From Syntrophales bacterium (lineage in GTDB: Bacteria; Desulfobacterota; Syntrophia; Syntrophales; UBA2210), in the NCBI GenBank assembly GCA_028715865.1, contig JAQUQY010000064.1, forward strand, positions 1 through 7,813: DNA of 7,813 nucleotides, read 5' to 3'. Position numbers and translations under genes: made by a program. The notes beneath the pieces were generated by a model. It saw nothing but the letters and a program-made list of their open reading frames with translations. It made no database searches and was not told the origin of the DNA. This document shows, piece by piece, positions 1 through 6,811 of this stretch; position 1 is the first letter of the stretch; each line of letters starts with the position of its first letter.

Positions 1-1773
1 CTCCTTCCCGGAGACACCACCCGTGTCGAAGTCGATCTTTCGGGTCAGGTTTTGACGAATGTTTTCAAACTCGGTCAAATTCTCGACAAGGCTCACCGGA
101 TCGTCATTGATATAAAAATTCCCAAAGTGGAAAAACGGGAGACCGATGAACGGATAAGAGTAGCGGACCGTGAAGTGAAACGGATCATCGTTCTCGATCC
201 CGGCCATGGCGGTGAAGATCCCGGGGCCATCGGGCGCCTGGGCACGAGGGAAAAGGACATTGTTCTTCAAATTGCGAGAGAACTTCGCGAAATGCTTGTC
301 CACCGCGGATACAAGGTGTTTTTGACCCGCGATGGCGATTACTTCGTGTCCCTGGTTCGGAGAGGCGAAATCGCCCGGCAGTACAATGCCGATTTATTTA
401 TCAGCATTCACGCTGACGCGGCTCCCTTCAGGTCGGCGAGGGGATCTTCCGTTTACTGCCTTTCCACTATAGGCGCGAGCAACGAGGCGGCGCGTCTGCT
501 GGCGGCGAGCCAGAACCTTTCCGACATCCTTGGCGGTGATCCGGGCAACGGCGGCAACGATGAAGCCGACCCGATAATTCTCAACATGCTCCAAACGGAG
601 TCCCTTAACCAGTCCCGCTCATTCGGCTCCATTACACTTGGAACGCTCGGGCGGGTTAACAGTCTGAAATTCAAATCCGTACAGGGGGCGCCCTTCAGAG
701 TTCTCAGGCTGCCGGACATAACCTCAATCCTTGTCGAAACGGCCTATCTATCAAACTACCACGAAGAACTCCTGCTCAGAAACAGGGATTTCAGGCGCGA
801 TATCGCCTGGGCCATTGCCGCCGCTGTTACGGATTATCTTCCAACCCAGCAGGCCCTGTCCTTCAAGGAAAAGGACGCGCGCTACGAGCCGCTATCCCGC
901 GCGACGGTTCTGGCAAGAAATGAAACCACCTACACCGTAAGAAGGGGAGATCGGCTTGAACGGATAGCCTCTGATCACGGAACCACGGTTAGTGAATTGA
1001 TGGCGCTGAACACCATTCGCTCCCGTGACAGGATATTTGTGGGCCAGAAGCTGAAAATCCCCGGGGGCCATTCTCCACCAGATGTTCCCGAAGCGCTTCC
1101 CGCCGTCTATACTGTCGAGGCAGGCGACACGCTGGAGCGTGTTGCCAGGCGCTACGGCGTTTCCATGAACGACCTGGCCAGGGTCAACAGCATTCAATAT
1201 CACGATCGGATATACGTAGGTCAACGGCTTGTTCTGTCTGAACCTCCTTCACGTTCCTCCACGCACGTTGTTGTCCGGGGCGACACGCTTGAGCGCATAG
1301 CACGCAGTTATGGAGTTTCCATGGGCGACCTTATGCGCTTTAACAACATCCGCTCCCGCGACAGGATTTACGTCGGTCAGAGGCTGGCATTGTCGGGCTC
1401 CTCCCCATCTCGAACTTCCCCGACGGTTTCCGCCGCTCCTTCACGTTCCTCCACGCATGTTGTTGTCCGGGGCGACACGCTTGAACGCATAGCCCGCCGT
1501 TACGGAGTTACTTTAGAAGAATTGACAAGCGCCAACGGCCTGCGATCAAGAAACCATATTCAGGTCGGGCAGAGAATAAGAATACCAATCAAGGGTGATA
1601 ATAATGAAGGGCGACCCGCGGGTTCCGAAAAAATCTACGTCGTTGACCGTGGCGACACCCTGGAACTCATTGCAAGGAGGTTCGACACCACCATTGAATC
1701 ACTGATGGCCGCCAACAGCCTGGAATCCCGTCACTTGATATTTGAGGGACAGAAACTCAGGATTGTTCAGTGA
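1..1773 (+). CDS. N-acetylmuramoyl-L-alanine amidase (Amidase_3) with five LysM repeats, 5' end outside window
   Basis: This periplasmic zinc amidase would cleave the bond between N-acetylmuramic acid and the stem peptide of peptidoglycan, as AmiA/B/C enzymes do during cell separation. The frame is open to base 1, so the gene starts upstream; the TTG at 52 is internal. Numbering from base 1, residues 1-40 look like the end of an AMIN domain (HRIVIDIKIP). Amidase_3 follows at about 62-280, with zinc ligands His69 (DPGHGG), Glu84 (GTREKD) and His137 (SIHADA) and catalytic Glu246 (LVETAYLSN). Five LysM units lie at about 310-354, 370-413, 421-465, 485-529 and 545-590, most carrying a GDTLERIARRYGV-like core and separated by short Ser/Pro-rich linkers. 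Five LysM is many for this architecture, where one or two are common. The LysM tail should bind glycan strands and hold the enzyme at the wall. The zinc and catalytic residues are all present, so it is probably active. Confidence 0.93.
   Translation, partial: LLPGDTTRVEVDLSGQVLTNVFKLGQILDKAHRIVIDIKIPKVEKRETDERIRVADREVKRIIVLDPGHGGEDPGAIGRLGTREKDIVLQIARELREMLVHRGYKVFLTRDGDYFVSLVRRGEIARQYNADLFISIHADAAPFRSARGSSVYCLSTIGASNEAARLLAASQNLSDILGGDPGNGGNDEADPIILNMLQTESLNQSRSFGSITLGTLGRVNSLKFKSVQGAPFRVLRLPDITSILVETAYLSNYHEELLLRNRDFRRDIAWAIAAAVTDYLPTQQALSFKEKDARYEPLSRATVLARNETTYTVRRGDRLERIASDHGTTVSELMALNTIRSRDRIFVGQKLKIPGGHSPPDVPEALPAVYTVEAGDTLERVARRYGVSMNDLARVNSIQYHDRIYVGQRLVLSEPPSRSSTHVVVRGDTLERIARSYGVSMGDLMRFNNIRSRDRIYVGQRLALSGSSPSRTSPTVSAAPSRSSTHVVVRGDTLERIARRYGVTLEELTSANGLRSRNHIQVGQRIRIPIKGDNNEGRPAGSEKIYVVDRGDTLELIARRFDTTIESLMAANSLESRHLIFEGQKLRIVQ
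1244..1509 (+). repeat. Near-identical 74-bp direct repeat within the LysM region
   Basis: Bases 1244-1317 and 1436-1509 match at 69 of 74 positions, offset by exactly 192 bp (64 codons). They encode the linker end (PSRSSTHVVV) and the first half of LysM units 3 and 4. The second halves of these two units are much less alike, so the high identity stops inside the domain. This points to a recent local duplication or gene conversion. Confidence 0.85.
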
Positions 1774-1798
1774 GGATACAGCCATAAGGAAAGTAATT

Positions 1799-1802
1799 GG
1801 AG
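1799..1802 (+). promoter_or_regulatory. Ribosome binding site fixing the lipoprotein start at GTG 1811
   Basis: GGAG lies 8 nt upstream of GTG 1811. It supports that codon over the earlier in-frame TTG at 1742, which would overlap the amidase gene by 32 nt and put over 20 residues ahead of the signal peptide. Confidence 0.65.
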
Positions 1803-1810
1803 AAAAACCC

Positions 1811-2512
1811 GTGCCGCGTTCATACAGGGAGTTGCTCGCGATAACTATACCGGCGGTCGTCCTGCTGATTTACGGATGCGCCGCCGTTTCCATTGTTTCA
1901 ATACCCGTCACTGCGATCAATGTTGGTTCCATGGCCTACCAGGCCCTGGAGACAGCCGACATTTCCATTGCCATCGATCCCGAAGCCGACATAGAGGAGT
2001 GGAACTCCATTCGCCGCATCGCCCTGTGGATGGGAAGAGAAAATGCCGCCCGTCCCTGCGGAAGAATCGGAGATCTTGGCGCCGTGGTGGCCGATAACCT
2101 TGTTGTGGAGCTAATGAGCCACGGCTATTCAGTGTACGGCCCCGACAGGATACCCATAGCCCCGTCAGATGAAAAGGATAAGGTGGAAAGCGAGCGACAA
2201 AGGCTAATTGCCGCGGTTCGGGACCTTGATGTCCAGGTCATAGTTACGGGAAGTGTATCGGCAAGCCACATCAACTCTATGGGGTTTGCCGGAACCGTGC
2301 GAACCAGCACGGTTGTGCAGAGCCTGTCCTTACAGATGACCGAAGCGGCAGGCGGCAGGACTATGATGATTCTTACCATCGATTATCACACTGGACAGTC
2401 TCCCCAGGTAGCCGCAAAGGGCGCTGCCATTATCCTTAAGGCCAAGATGGATGATCCCCGTGCCGATGTTAAGAGGCTTTTCAGTTTTCGCCGGGACGGC
2501 GCCTCAGGGTAA
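1811..2512 (+). CDS. Predicted lipoprotein of unknown function
   Basis: The product is 233 aa if translation starts at GTG 1811. The N-terminus has a few polar and charged residues (MPRSYRE), a hydrophobic stretch at about 8-22 and a lipobox-like IYGC with Cys23, so it is probably a signal-peptidase-II lipoprotein anchored in the inner or outer membrane. The Tyr at -2 is unusual for a lipobox. The mature part has a region reading VVADNLVVELMSHGYSVYGP, a strand-like DVQVIVTGSVSAS, and a late strand ILTIDYHTGQSP. This pattern (conserved early helix, 'tries to reach a target that is encoded as ITGS') is loosely like the CsgG/LpoB/FlgO group of lipoproteins, but no firm family assignment can be made by eye. 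It follows the amidase by 37 nt on the same strand with no visible terminator, so it may be cotranscribed and act in the envelope. Confidence 0.75.
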   Translation: MPRSYRELLAITIPAVVLLIYGCAAVSIVSIPVTAINVGSMAYQALETADISIAIDPEADIEEWNSIRRIALWMGRENAARPCGRIGDLGAVVADNLVVELMSHGYSVYGPDRIPIAPSDEKDKVESERQRLIAAVRDLDVQVIVTGSVSASHINSMGFAGTVRTSTVVQSLSLQMTEAAGGRTMMILTIDYHTGQSPQVAAKGAAIILKAKMDDPRADVKRLFSFRRDGASG

Positions 2513-2515
2513 TTA

Positions 2516-2544
2516 TTTACATAACCTCCATACATATATATATT
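2516..2544 (+). promoter_or_regulatory. Predicted sigma70-type promoter of the HTH/PBP-like regulator
   Basis: TTTACA (2516-2521) and TATATT (2539-2544) are separated by 17 bp, each one or two bases from consensus. Transcription would start near 2551, giving a short leader before ATG 2579. The region is strikingly AT-rich relative to the flanking genes. It starts right after the lipoprotein stop codon, so the regulator probably has its own promoter. Confidence 0.6.
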
Positions 2545-2559
2545 AACGCTATAAAAACG
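2539..2559 (+). promoter_or_regulatory. Candidate operator: direct repeat over the -10 and start site
   Basis: TATATTAACG (2539-2548) and TATAAAAACG (2550-2559) match at 8 of 10 positions and are 11 bp apart start to start, about one helical turn. The first copy contains the predicted -10 box and the second covers the predicted start site. This would suit an autoregulating repressor, but AT-rich promoter DNA makes chance similarity likely enough that this stays tentative. Confidence 0.3.
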
Positions 2560-2578
2560 AGTTTCAGGGGATGCCGCC

Positions 2579-3457
2579 ATGAACGAGATGCTTACGACCA
2601 GGGAGCTTGCTGAACTGTTGCGGCTCAACGAGAAAAAAGTCTATCAGCTTGTTCGTGATGGAAACGTTCCCCGTGTCCGGATAGCCGGGAAGTGGCTTTT
2701 TCCCCGGAATCACGTCATGAGGTGGATTGACGAAAATGTCGAGCGCGAACGGGACATAATGGTTGTCGGCAGTGACGATGTTCTCCTTTCGAGACTGCTC
2801 GCCATGTACTCCCGTGAAAACCTCCCCGAAGCGCTGGCTTTCTACGCTCCCGTGGGAAGCATCGCCGGTGTTCAGGCGCTGGTAAGGGGCAAGTGCCAGG
2901 CCTGTTGTATGCATATCCTGGACATGGAAACGGGGGACTACAATATACCCTACGTGAAAGGACACCTGGGCGATCACAGCATTTCCGTCATTACCCTATG
3001 GCACAGGACCCAGGGCCTGATCGTCAAAAAGGGAAACCCTTTGGGAATCAGAAGCATCAGGGATCTTGCTGAAAATGACGTCCGTTTCATCGGCAGGAAC
3101 AAGGGTTCGGGTACGGCGGTTCTTTTTGATTATCTGCTCAGAGAAGAAAGGCTGGGAGTTGAGATTCGCCCAAGAGAGGTCGGCATAGTAGATACGCACA
3201 TGGAAGCGGCCATGAAGGTTTTTTTCGGCGAAGCCGATTGCGGACTGGGCATAGAGTACGCGGCGCGCCACCTGGGGCTCGAATTCATTCCCATAAAAGA
3301 CGAGCGGTTTGATCTTGTAATACCCGGAGAACTGATGTCCACTGCCCCCATGAAGCATTTTATCAGCTATCTCGAGCCATCTTCCCTGTCGCGGCTGACC
3401 AGGAATATGTCAGGCTACGATGTTTCTGAGGCGGGTAAAATAATTTATTCACAGTAA
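2579..3457 (+). CDS. One-component regulator: excisionase/MerR-type HTH plus PBP-like (COG1910) sensor domain
   Basis: This 292-aa protein begins with a typical HTH_17 (excisionase-family) DNA-binding domain at residues 3-52, with LTTRELAELLRLNEKKVYQL followed by a wing-like GKWLFPRNHVMRWID. Residues about 60-280 resemble the PBP_like domain of COG1910, related to molybdate/tungstate-binding proteins: GSIAGVQALVRGK near 92-104, MHILDMETGDYNIP near 111-124, GRNKGSGT at 172-179, a DTHMEAAMKVFFGEADCGLG block and a final ERFDLVIPGEL. It lacks a signal peptide, so it is cytoplasmic. By family it likely binds a small ligand, perhaps molybdate or tungstate, and controls transcription. No transporter or molybdopterin gene is in view, so the ligand is unproven. 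The start at ATG 2579 has AGGGG 8 nt upstream (2566-2570). A CxxCC sequence (Cys106, Cys109, Cys110) sits in the ligand-binding domain. It is convergent with the downstream operon. Confidence 0.88.
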   Translation: MNEMLTTRELAELLRLNEKKVYQLVRDGNVPRVRIAGKWLFPRNHVMRWIDENVERERDIMVVGSDDVLLSRLLAMYSRENLPEALAFYAPVGSIAGVQALVRGKCQACCMHILDMETGDYNIPYVKGHLGDHSISVITLWHRTQGLIVKKGNPLGIRSIRDLAENDVRFIGRNKGSGTAVLFDYLLREERLGVEIRPREVGIVDTHMEAAMKVFFGEADCGLGIEYAARHLGLEFIPIKDERFDLVIPGELMSTAPMKHFISYLEPSSLSRLTRNMSGYDVSEAGKIIYSQ

Positions 3458-3489
3458 ATTAATGCCGGTGAAGTCCGCCTGATTGTTTT

Positions 3490-3750
3490 TCAACCGTACC
3501 TCAGCTTCATTATCACCACGTACAACACCAGGGACAGGCCTACGGCATTGCCGATGACCACCGGCACGGCCACTATCATTATTCCGTAGATGAACCAGAG
3601 AAAAAGACCTGCCGCGAGGGAACAGAAGGCGGGAAGGGACAGATCGCCCGTTTTCCGGGTCCTGTATATTTTTATCACCTGCGGCGCCATGGAAAGGGAA
3701 CTGAGAAAGGCGGCCGCAAGGCCGACAACCGTGGCAAGCTCCATTTGCAC
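3490..3750 (-). CDS. SemiSWEET sugar transporter (PQ-loop/MtN3 family)
   Basis: The product is 86 aa with three predicted membrane helices at about 4-21, 38-58 and 61-82, the normal size and layout of bacterial SemiSWEETs. These dimerise to form a facilitative sugar uniporter in the inner membrane. The PQ-loop signature MAPQ is at 21-24, followed by IKIYRTRKTGDLSLPAF. Trp52 (LFLWFIYG) and Asn68 (VIGNAVG) match the tryptophan and asparagine that line the sugar site in the family. Start: GTG 3750 is favoured because AAGGA lies 9 nt upstream; an ATG two codons later (3744) is possible but badly spaced. The GTG overlaps the TAG stop of the preceding gene by one base (TAGTG), suggesting translational coupling to the mannose-1-phosphate guanylyltransferase. 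The substrate cannot be read from sequence. Confidence 0.88.
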   Translation of the reverse strand: MQMELATVVGLAAAFLSSLSMAPQVIKIYRTRKTGDLSLPAFCSLAAGLFLWFIYGIMIVAVPVVIGNAVGLSLVLYVVIMKLRYG

Positions 3751-4820
3751 TAGAGATATTCCTTCTTGTTTTCCCGTTCAAGGCGGTCCACGACCTTTTT
3801 AACATCCTGGGACCTTCCCCGCTTCAGAACAAGTATTGCGTCTTCCGTTTCAACCACTGCCAGGTCATCAACCCCCACAAGGGCGATAACTTTTCCCCCG
3901 CTCAGGACAAGTGAATTTTGTGTGTCCACGGCTAAAACCGGCCCCCTCAGAATGTTTCCCGCGTCATCCTTAGGCAACAGGTCGGCCAGCGCGTCCCAGC
4001 TTCCCAGGTCGTTCCAGCCGAAATCCCCCTTTACAACCAGAACATCACGGGCTTTTTCCATGACGCCGTAATCGATTGATATGGGCAGTATACGCTCGTA
4101 GGCGGCACGAATCGCCCCGGCTTCTTCCGGTGTCCCGAGGCTACACTCCAGTGACAGAAGCTCTTCGTAAAGATCGGGAAGATATTTTCTGATGGACTTC
4201 ATTATGGACGAAACTTTCCAGACGAAGATTCCGCTGTTCCAGAAAAAGGTGCCTTTTTCGAGAAAAGAACGGGCCGTTTCGAGATCGGGCTTTTCCCTGA
4301 AGGAAAGGACCCTGAAGACGTCATTCCTGCTTTTTGCTGACGCAGGTTCGCCCCTCTCTATGTATCCGAAGCCCGTTTCCGGCGAACGCGGCGGTATCCC
4401 GATAGTCACAAGGCAGGGTTCATCCTCCGCCGCCAAAGCGGCCAGCCTCAGCGTATCACGGAATGCCTCATCATCTTCCACCACGTGGTCCGCTGGAAGG
4501 ACAATCATGACGGCTTCGGGGTCTTTTATTCCGATTGCCATTGACGCAAGGCCTATGCAGGGGGCCGTGTTTCTTCCCATGGGCTCCATTATGATGTTTC
4601 CCGCGGGAAGTTCAGGCAGTTGACTAAGAGTATCCCGGCCATGCGCCTCGCCGGTGACAACAAGGATATTTTCACGGGGAACCAGTGGAAGGATTCTATC
4701 CACTGCCTGCTGTAGAAGGGTTCTTTCACCGGCCATTTTAAGGAGCTGCTTGGGCTTCTTTTCCCTGCCTGCGGGCCAGAAACGGGTTCCCTTTCCGCCC
4801 GCCATTATGACTGCGTGCAT
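3750..4820 (-). CDS. manC: Mannose-1-phosphate guanylyltransferase
   Basis: The enzyme makes GDP-mannose from GTP and mannose 1-phosphate in the cytoplasm, feeding mannose-, fucose- or rhamnose-containing surface glycans. At 356 aa it is the short form without a phosphomannose isomerase domain. The nucleotidyltransferase signature is at residues 8-25 (GGKGTRFWP, then KKPKQ), followed by EPMGRNTAPCIGLAS, an ADHVVEDDEAF metal/substrate region, ETGFGYIERGE, SFREKPD, FFWNSGIFVW, SIDYGVMEK and GDFGWNDLGSWDAL, all typical of the family. The start is ATG 4820, immediately at MHAVIMAGG, with AGGTGA 8 nt upstream. That SD begins inside the stop codon of the upstream CoA-transferase/GNAT gene (gap 13 nt), so the two are probably coupled. 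A longer in-frame ATG at 4868 would overlap the upstream gene and add 16 unfamily-like residues. No exopolysaccharide or LPS genes are in view to tell which glycan is served. Confidence 0.92.
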   Translation of the reverse strand: MHAVIMAGGKGTRFWPAGREKKPKQLLKMAGERTLLQQAVDRILPLVPRENILVVTGEAHGRDTLSQLPELPAGNIIMEPMGRNTAPCIGLASMAIGIKDPEAVMIVLPADHVVEDDEAFRDTLRLAALAAEDEPCLVTIGIPPRSPETGFGYIERGEPASAKSRNDVFRVLSFREKPDLETARSFLEKGTFFWNSGIFVWKVSSIMKSIRKYLPDLYEELLSLECSLGTPEEAGAIRAAYERILPISIDYGVMEKARDVLVVKGDFGWNDLGSWDALADLLPKDDAGNILRGPVLAVDTQNSLVLSGGKVIALVGVDDLAVVETEDAILVLKRGRSQDVKKVVDRLERENKKEYL

Positions 4821-4828
4821 ATGATTTC

Positions 4829-4834
4829 TCACCT
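4829..4834 (-). promoter_or_regulatory. Ribosome binding site of manC, adjoining the upstream stop codon
   Basis: AGGTGA reads on the - strand 8 nt before ATG 4820. Its first base is the last base of the TGA stop (4836-4834) of the preceding gene. Ribosomes ending there would be placed to restart on manC. This also decides the manC start over ATG 4868. Confidence 0.65.
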
Positions 4835-6723
4835 CAAGCTGTTGTCTTGGCGCCTTCAGTTTCATCAACTGTGAAGGGTATTGTTACTTCATATTCTCCT
4901 GATTTTAGAACGGCGTGGATGGGATACCGCGAGCTTTCGAAAACTTTCATCATGGCTTTGTTTTCCTTGAGGACATCAGCTTTGAATCCCTTGATGCCCC
5001 GCTTAATTGCCGTGTTAATAAGCAGCTCCAGCATGTGTTTAGCTATGCCCTTACCGCAGTATTCGTCGTCGACAACAATAGCCACATCGGCAAAGGGAGT
5101 GCCTTCGATATGGGAGTAGCGACCTTCGGCTATGATCCGCTCCACCCCCTCTTCCATGACAACCCCTACGATTGACATGTTTTCACAGTAGTCGATATTG
5201 ACATACTCCTGCATGCGAATGTGAGGCATGGTCTTTATGGGCGTGAAGTAGCGGTAATAGACGGCCTGGTCTGAAAATCTATAAAAAAGGTCGCGCATAT
5301 CGTCTTCGTCCGATGGCTTTATGGGACGGAACCAAAGGGAAAGACCGTTCTTAAATGTATGTTGATAAGCAATTTCGTGGGGGAAACAGTGACCGGAATC
5401 GGTGATATAAATCTGGTCATGGTAGATTATGTTGGCGGCCTTTGCCTGCTGTACCAGTTCCCATCTGTCGTCGGGGTGGGCGATATCTATCAGGGCCAGT
5501 GCCCGTTCCCGCTGGGTCCGTCCCCGCATTGAGGCCACTCCGTATTCCGTAACGATAAGGTCCAGGGATTCCTGGTTCGTAAACTGGTTGGGATACTCCT
5601 TTGCCGACAGGATTATGTTGGGACTGTCGTAAGGATTTCGGCTGGGCAGGGCAAAAATGGTCCGTCCTCCCGGCGAAAGGGCGGCGCCCATGAAAACCGA
5701 ATGCACTTCACCCGGGTTCAGGGTAACATTCCCCCTGCCCACCTGCAGGGCCACAATGCCGGTCAGGTCAACTTTCCGGGCCGGTAGGATCTTGATAAAT
5801 TTCTCGTTCAGTGACAGGAGTTGTGGATCCATGACCGTGTCAACACACTGGAATTCGATGAGCGGGTTGCCGTCGAGCCAATTATAGAGTTCCTTCGTTC
5901 CCTGGGCGTAGCAGACCACGCTTTTGTTTCTGAAGAAACGCTTGCGCCTGTTAGTCACGGCTCCGCTCCTGATCAATTCCATAAGGGCGTCTGTCATGAT
6001 AAGAGATTGGACGCTCAGGTCCCTCTTCCGTGACATCGGCTCTACAAGGGCTTCAAAAAGGGGGCCAGCGGTAAAGGCGATACAGCTTCCATCTTCAACC
6101 ATGGTGGCCACGTTGGCGGCGATCTGTTTATATACATCCGTGAAGGGCCACCGTTCAAAATAGTGCGGAGGTATAGTGGATTTAACCAGGTAATCGAATT
6201 CGCTCACGTGAACGAAGGTGTCGCCCATGGTGAGGGGGATGTAATCGTTGATTTCACCAACAACAAGAGAGGCACGATTCATGCTTTGACGCGCCGCGTC
6301 CAGGGCTATTCCCAGGCTGACGAAGCCACGTTCATCGGGAGGGGTAACCTGAACGAAGGCGGCATTCACTTCGATTATGCCGGCGCTTATGAGATGGGGA
6401 ACCCTCGAATATATTGAAGGAATGAGATCTACGCGCCCCTGCTCTATTGCCTCACTGGCAATGTATCCAGAAAAAACCGTTTTCAGACGGTACTTGTACT
6501 CTTGAGACTGGTCGCCGGGAATAGCGTCCCCAAAGCTCAAAAGCTGTATGAATTCAAGATCCCTGAGATTCCTGGCATTGGACTTCAGCATCGCCTGAAT
6601 CATGGCCCTGGGCTCGGCCGCGCCCGGCCCCAGAAATACCTTCATACCCGGTTCAATTTTTTCGATTATTTCATCGGGGTCAACAAGGACTGCCTCCCTC
6701 TCTCTTCTTTTTACATCACTCAT
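4834..6723 (-). CDS. Acetyl-CoA hydrolase/transferase-like domain fused to GNAT acetyltransferase; catalytic Glu apparently missing
   Basis: The product is 629 aa. Residues about 10-440 follow the family-I CoA-transferase / acetyl-CoA hydrolase pattern (4-hydroxybutyrate CoA-transferase group): VFLGPGAAEP, a VFSGYIASEAIEQGRVDLIP block, VTPPDERGFVSLG, GAALSPGGRTIFALPSR, and VTEYGVASMRGRTQRERA near the end. Residues about 460-615 form a GNAT domain that begins RPIKPSDEDDMRDLFYRFS, resembles Pat-type protein acetyltransferases, and has an acetyl-CoA pyrophosphate loop DEYCGKGIA (553-561). The position aligned with the catalytic Glu (HTE.ISDG in relatives) is Leu241 in QSLIMTD, and the GIGGIP motif is replaced by TAGPLF. 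The first domain may therefore bind CoA esters without transferring CoA, though catalysis by another residue is possible. The whole protein may be a CoA-responsive acetyltransferase. ATG 6723 has AAAGGA 10 nt upstream and is first in a three-gene operon. No membrane segment or signal peptide was seen. Confidence 0.88.
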   Translation of the reverse strand: MSDVKRREREAVLVDPDEIIEKIEPGMKVFLGPGAAEPRAMIQAMLKSNARNLRDLEFIQLLSFGDAIPGDQSQEYKYRLKTVFSGYIASEAIEQGRVDLIPSIYSRVPHLISAGIIEVNAAFVQVTPPDERGFVSLGIALDAARQSMNRASLVVGEINDYIPLTMGDTFVHVSEFDYLVKSTIPPHYFERWPFTDVYKQIAANVATMVEDGSCIAFTAGPLFEALVEPMSRKRDLSVQSLIMTDALMELIRSGAVTNRRKRFFRNKSVVCYAQGTKELYNWLDGNPLIEFQCVDTVMDPQLLSLNEKFIKILPARKVDLTGIVALQVGRGNVTLNPGEVHSVFMGAALSPGGRTIFALPSRNPYDSPNIILSAKEYPNQFTNQESLDLIVTEYGVASMRGRTQRERALALIDIAHPDDRWELVQQAKAANIIYHDQIYITDSGHCFPHEIAYQHTFKNGLSLWFRPIKPSDEDDMRDLFYRFSDQAVYYRYFTPIKTMPHIRMQEYVNIDYCENMSIVGVVMEEGVERIIAEGRYSHIEGTPFADVAIVVDDEYCGKGIAKHMLELLINTAIKRGIKGFKADVLKENKAMMKVFESSRYPIHAVLKSGEYEVTIPFTVDETEGAKTTA

Positions 6724-6755
6724 GGAAATTAATTCCTTTTGCCTGGTTACATGTT

Positions 6756-6784
6756 GATATAAAGACTGATGACAAAAGTTGCAA
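6756..6784 (-). promoter_or_regulatory. Predicted sigma70-type promoter of the CoA-transferase/GNAT-manC-SemiSWEET operon
   Basis: Reading on the - strand, TTGCAA (6784-6779) and TATATC (6761-6756) are 17 bp apart. Transcription would start near 6749, about 25 nt before ATG 6723, with the ribosome binding site AAAGGA at 6739-6734. The DNA here is AT-rich compared with its flanks. No operator was recognised. Confidence 0.5.
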
Positions 6785-6811
6785 GTTTAAACAAGAGTGA
6801 ACGGACACGGT

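Noticed and set aside
52..54. TTG at 52 as the start of the amidase gene
   Set aside because: The frame is open back to base 1 and codes for plausible AMIN-like sequence, and a periplasmic enzyme would need an upstream signal peptide.
1742..1810. Longer lipoprotein form from TTG 1742
   Set aside because: It overlaps the amidase gene and adds charged residues before the signal peptide; GTG 1811 has a well-spaced GGAG.
2571..2582. ATG at 2571 preceding the regulator start
   Set aside because: It is out of frame and meets a stop after three codons (ATG CCG CCA TGA); it is too short to be a meaningful leader peptide.
3441..3461. Perfect 7-bp inverted repeat TAATTTA / TAAATTA at the regulator stop codon, considered as a terminator
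   Set aside because: The stem is all A/T and has no following T-run in a stable setting; it would be far too weak, and no other terminator was seen in the 32-nt convergent gap.
3449..3805. 118-aa - strand frame overlapping the SemiSWEET
   Set aside because: It shares the strand with a better-supported gene in another frame, has no domain, and the SemiSWEET has full helix and motif support.
4821..4868. Longer manC form from ATG 4868
   Set aside because: The extra residues (MMKLKAPRQQLEVRNH) are not like the family, overlap the upstream gene, and ATG 4820 has a good ribosome binding site.
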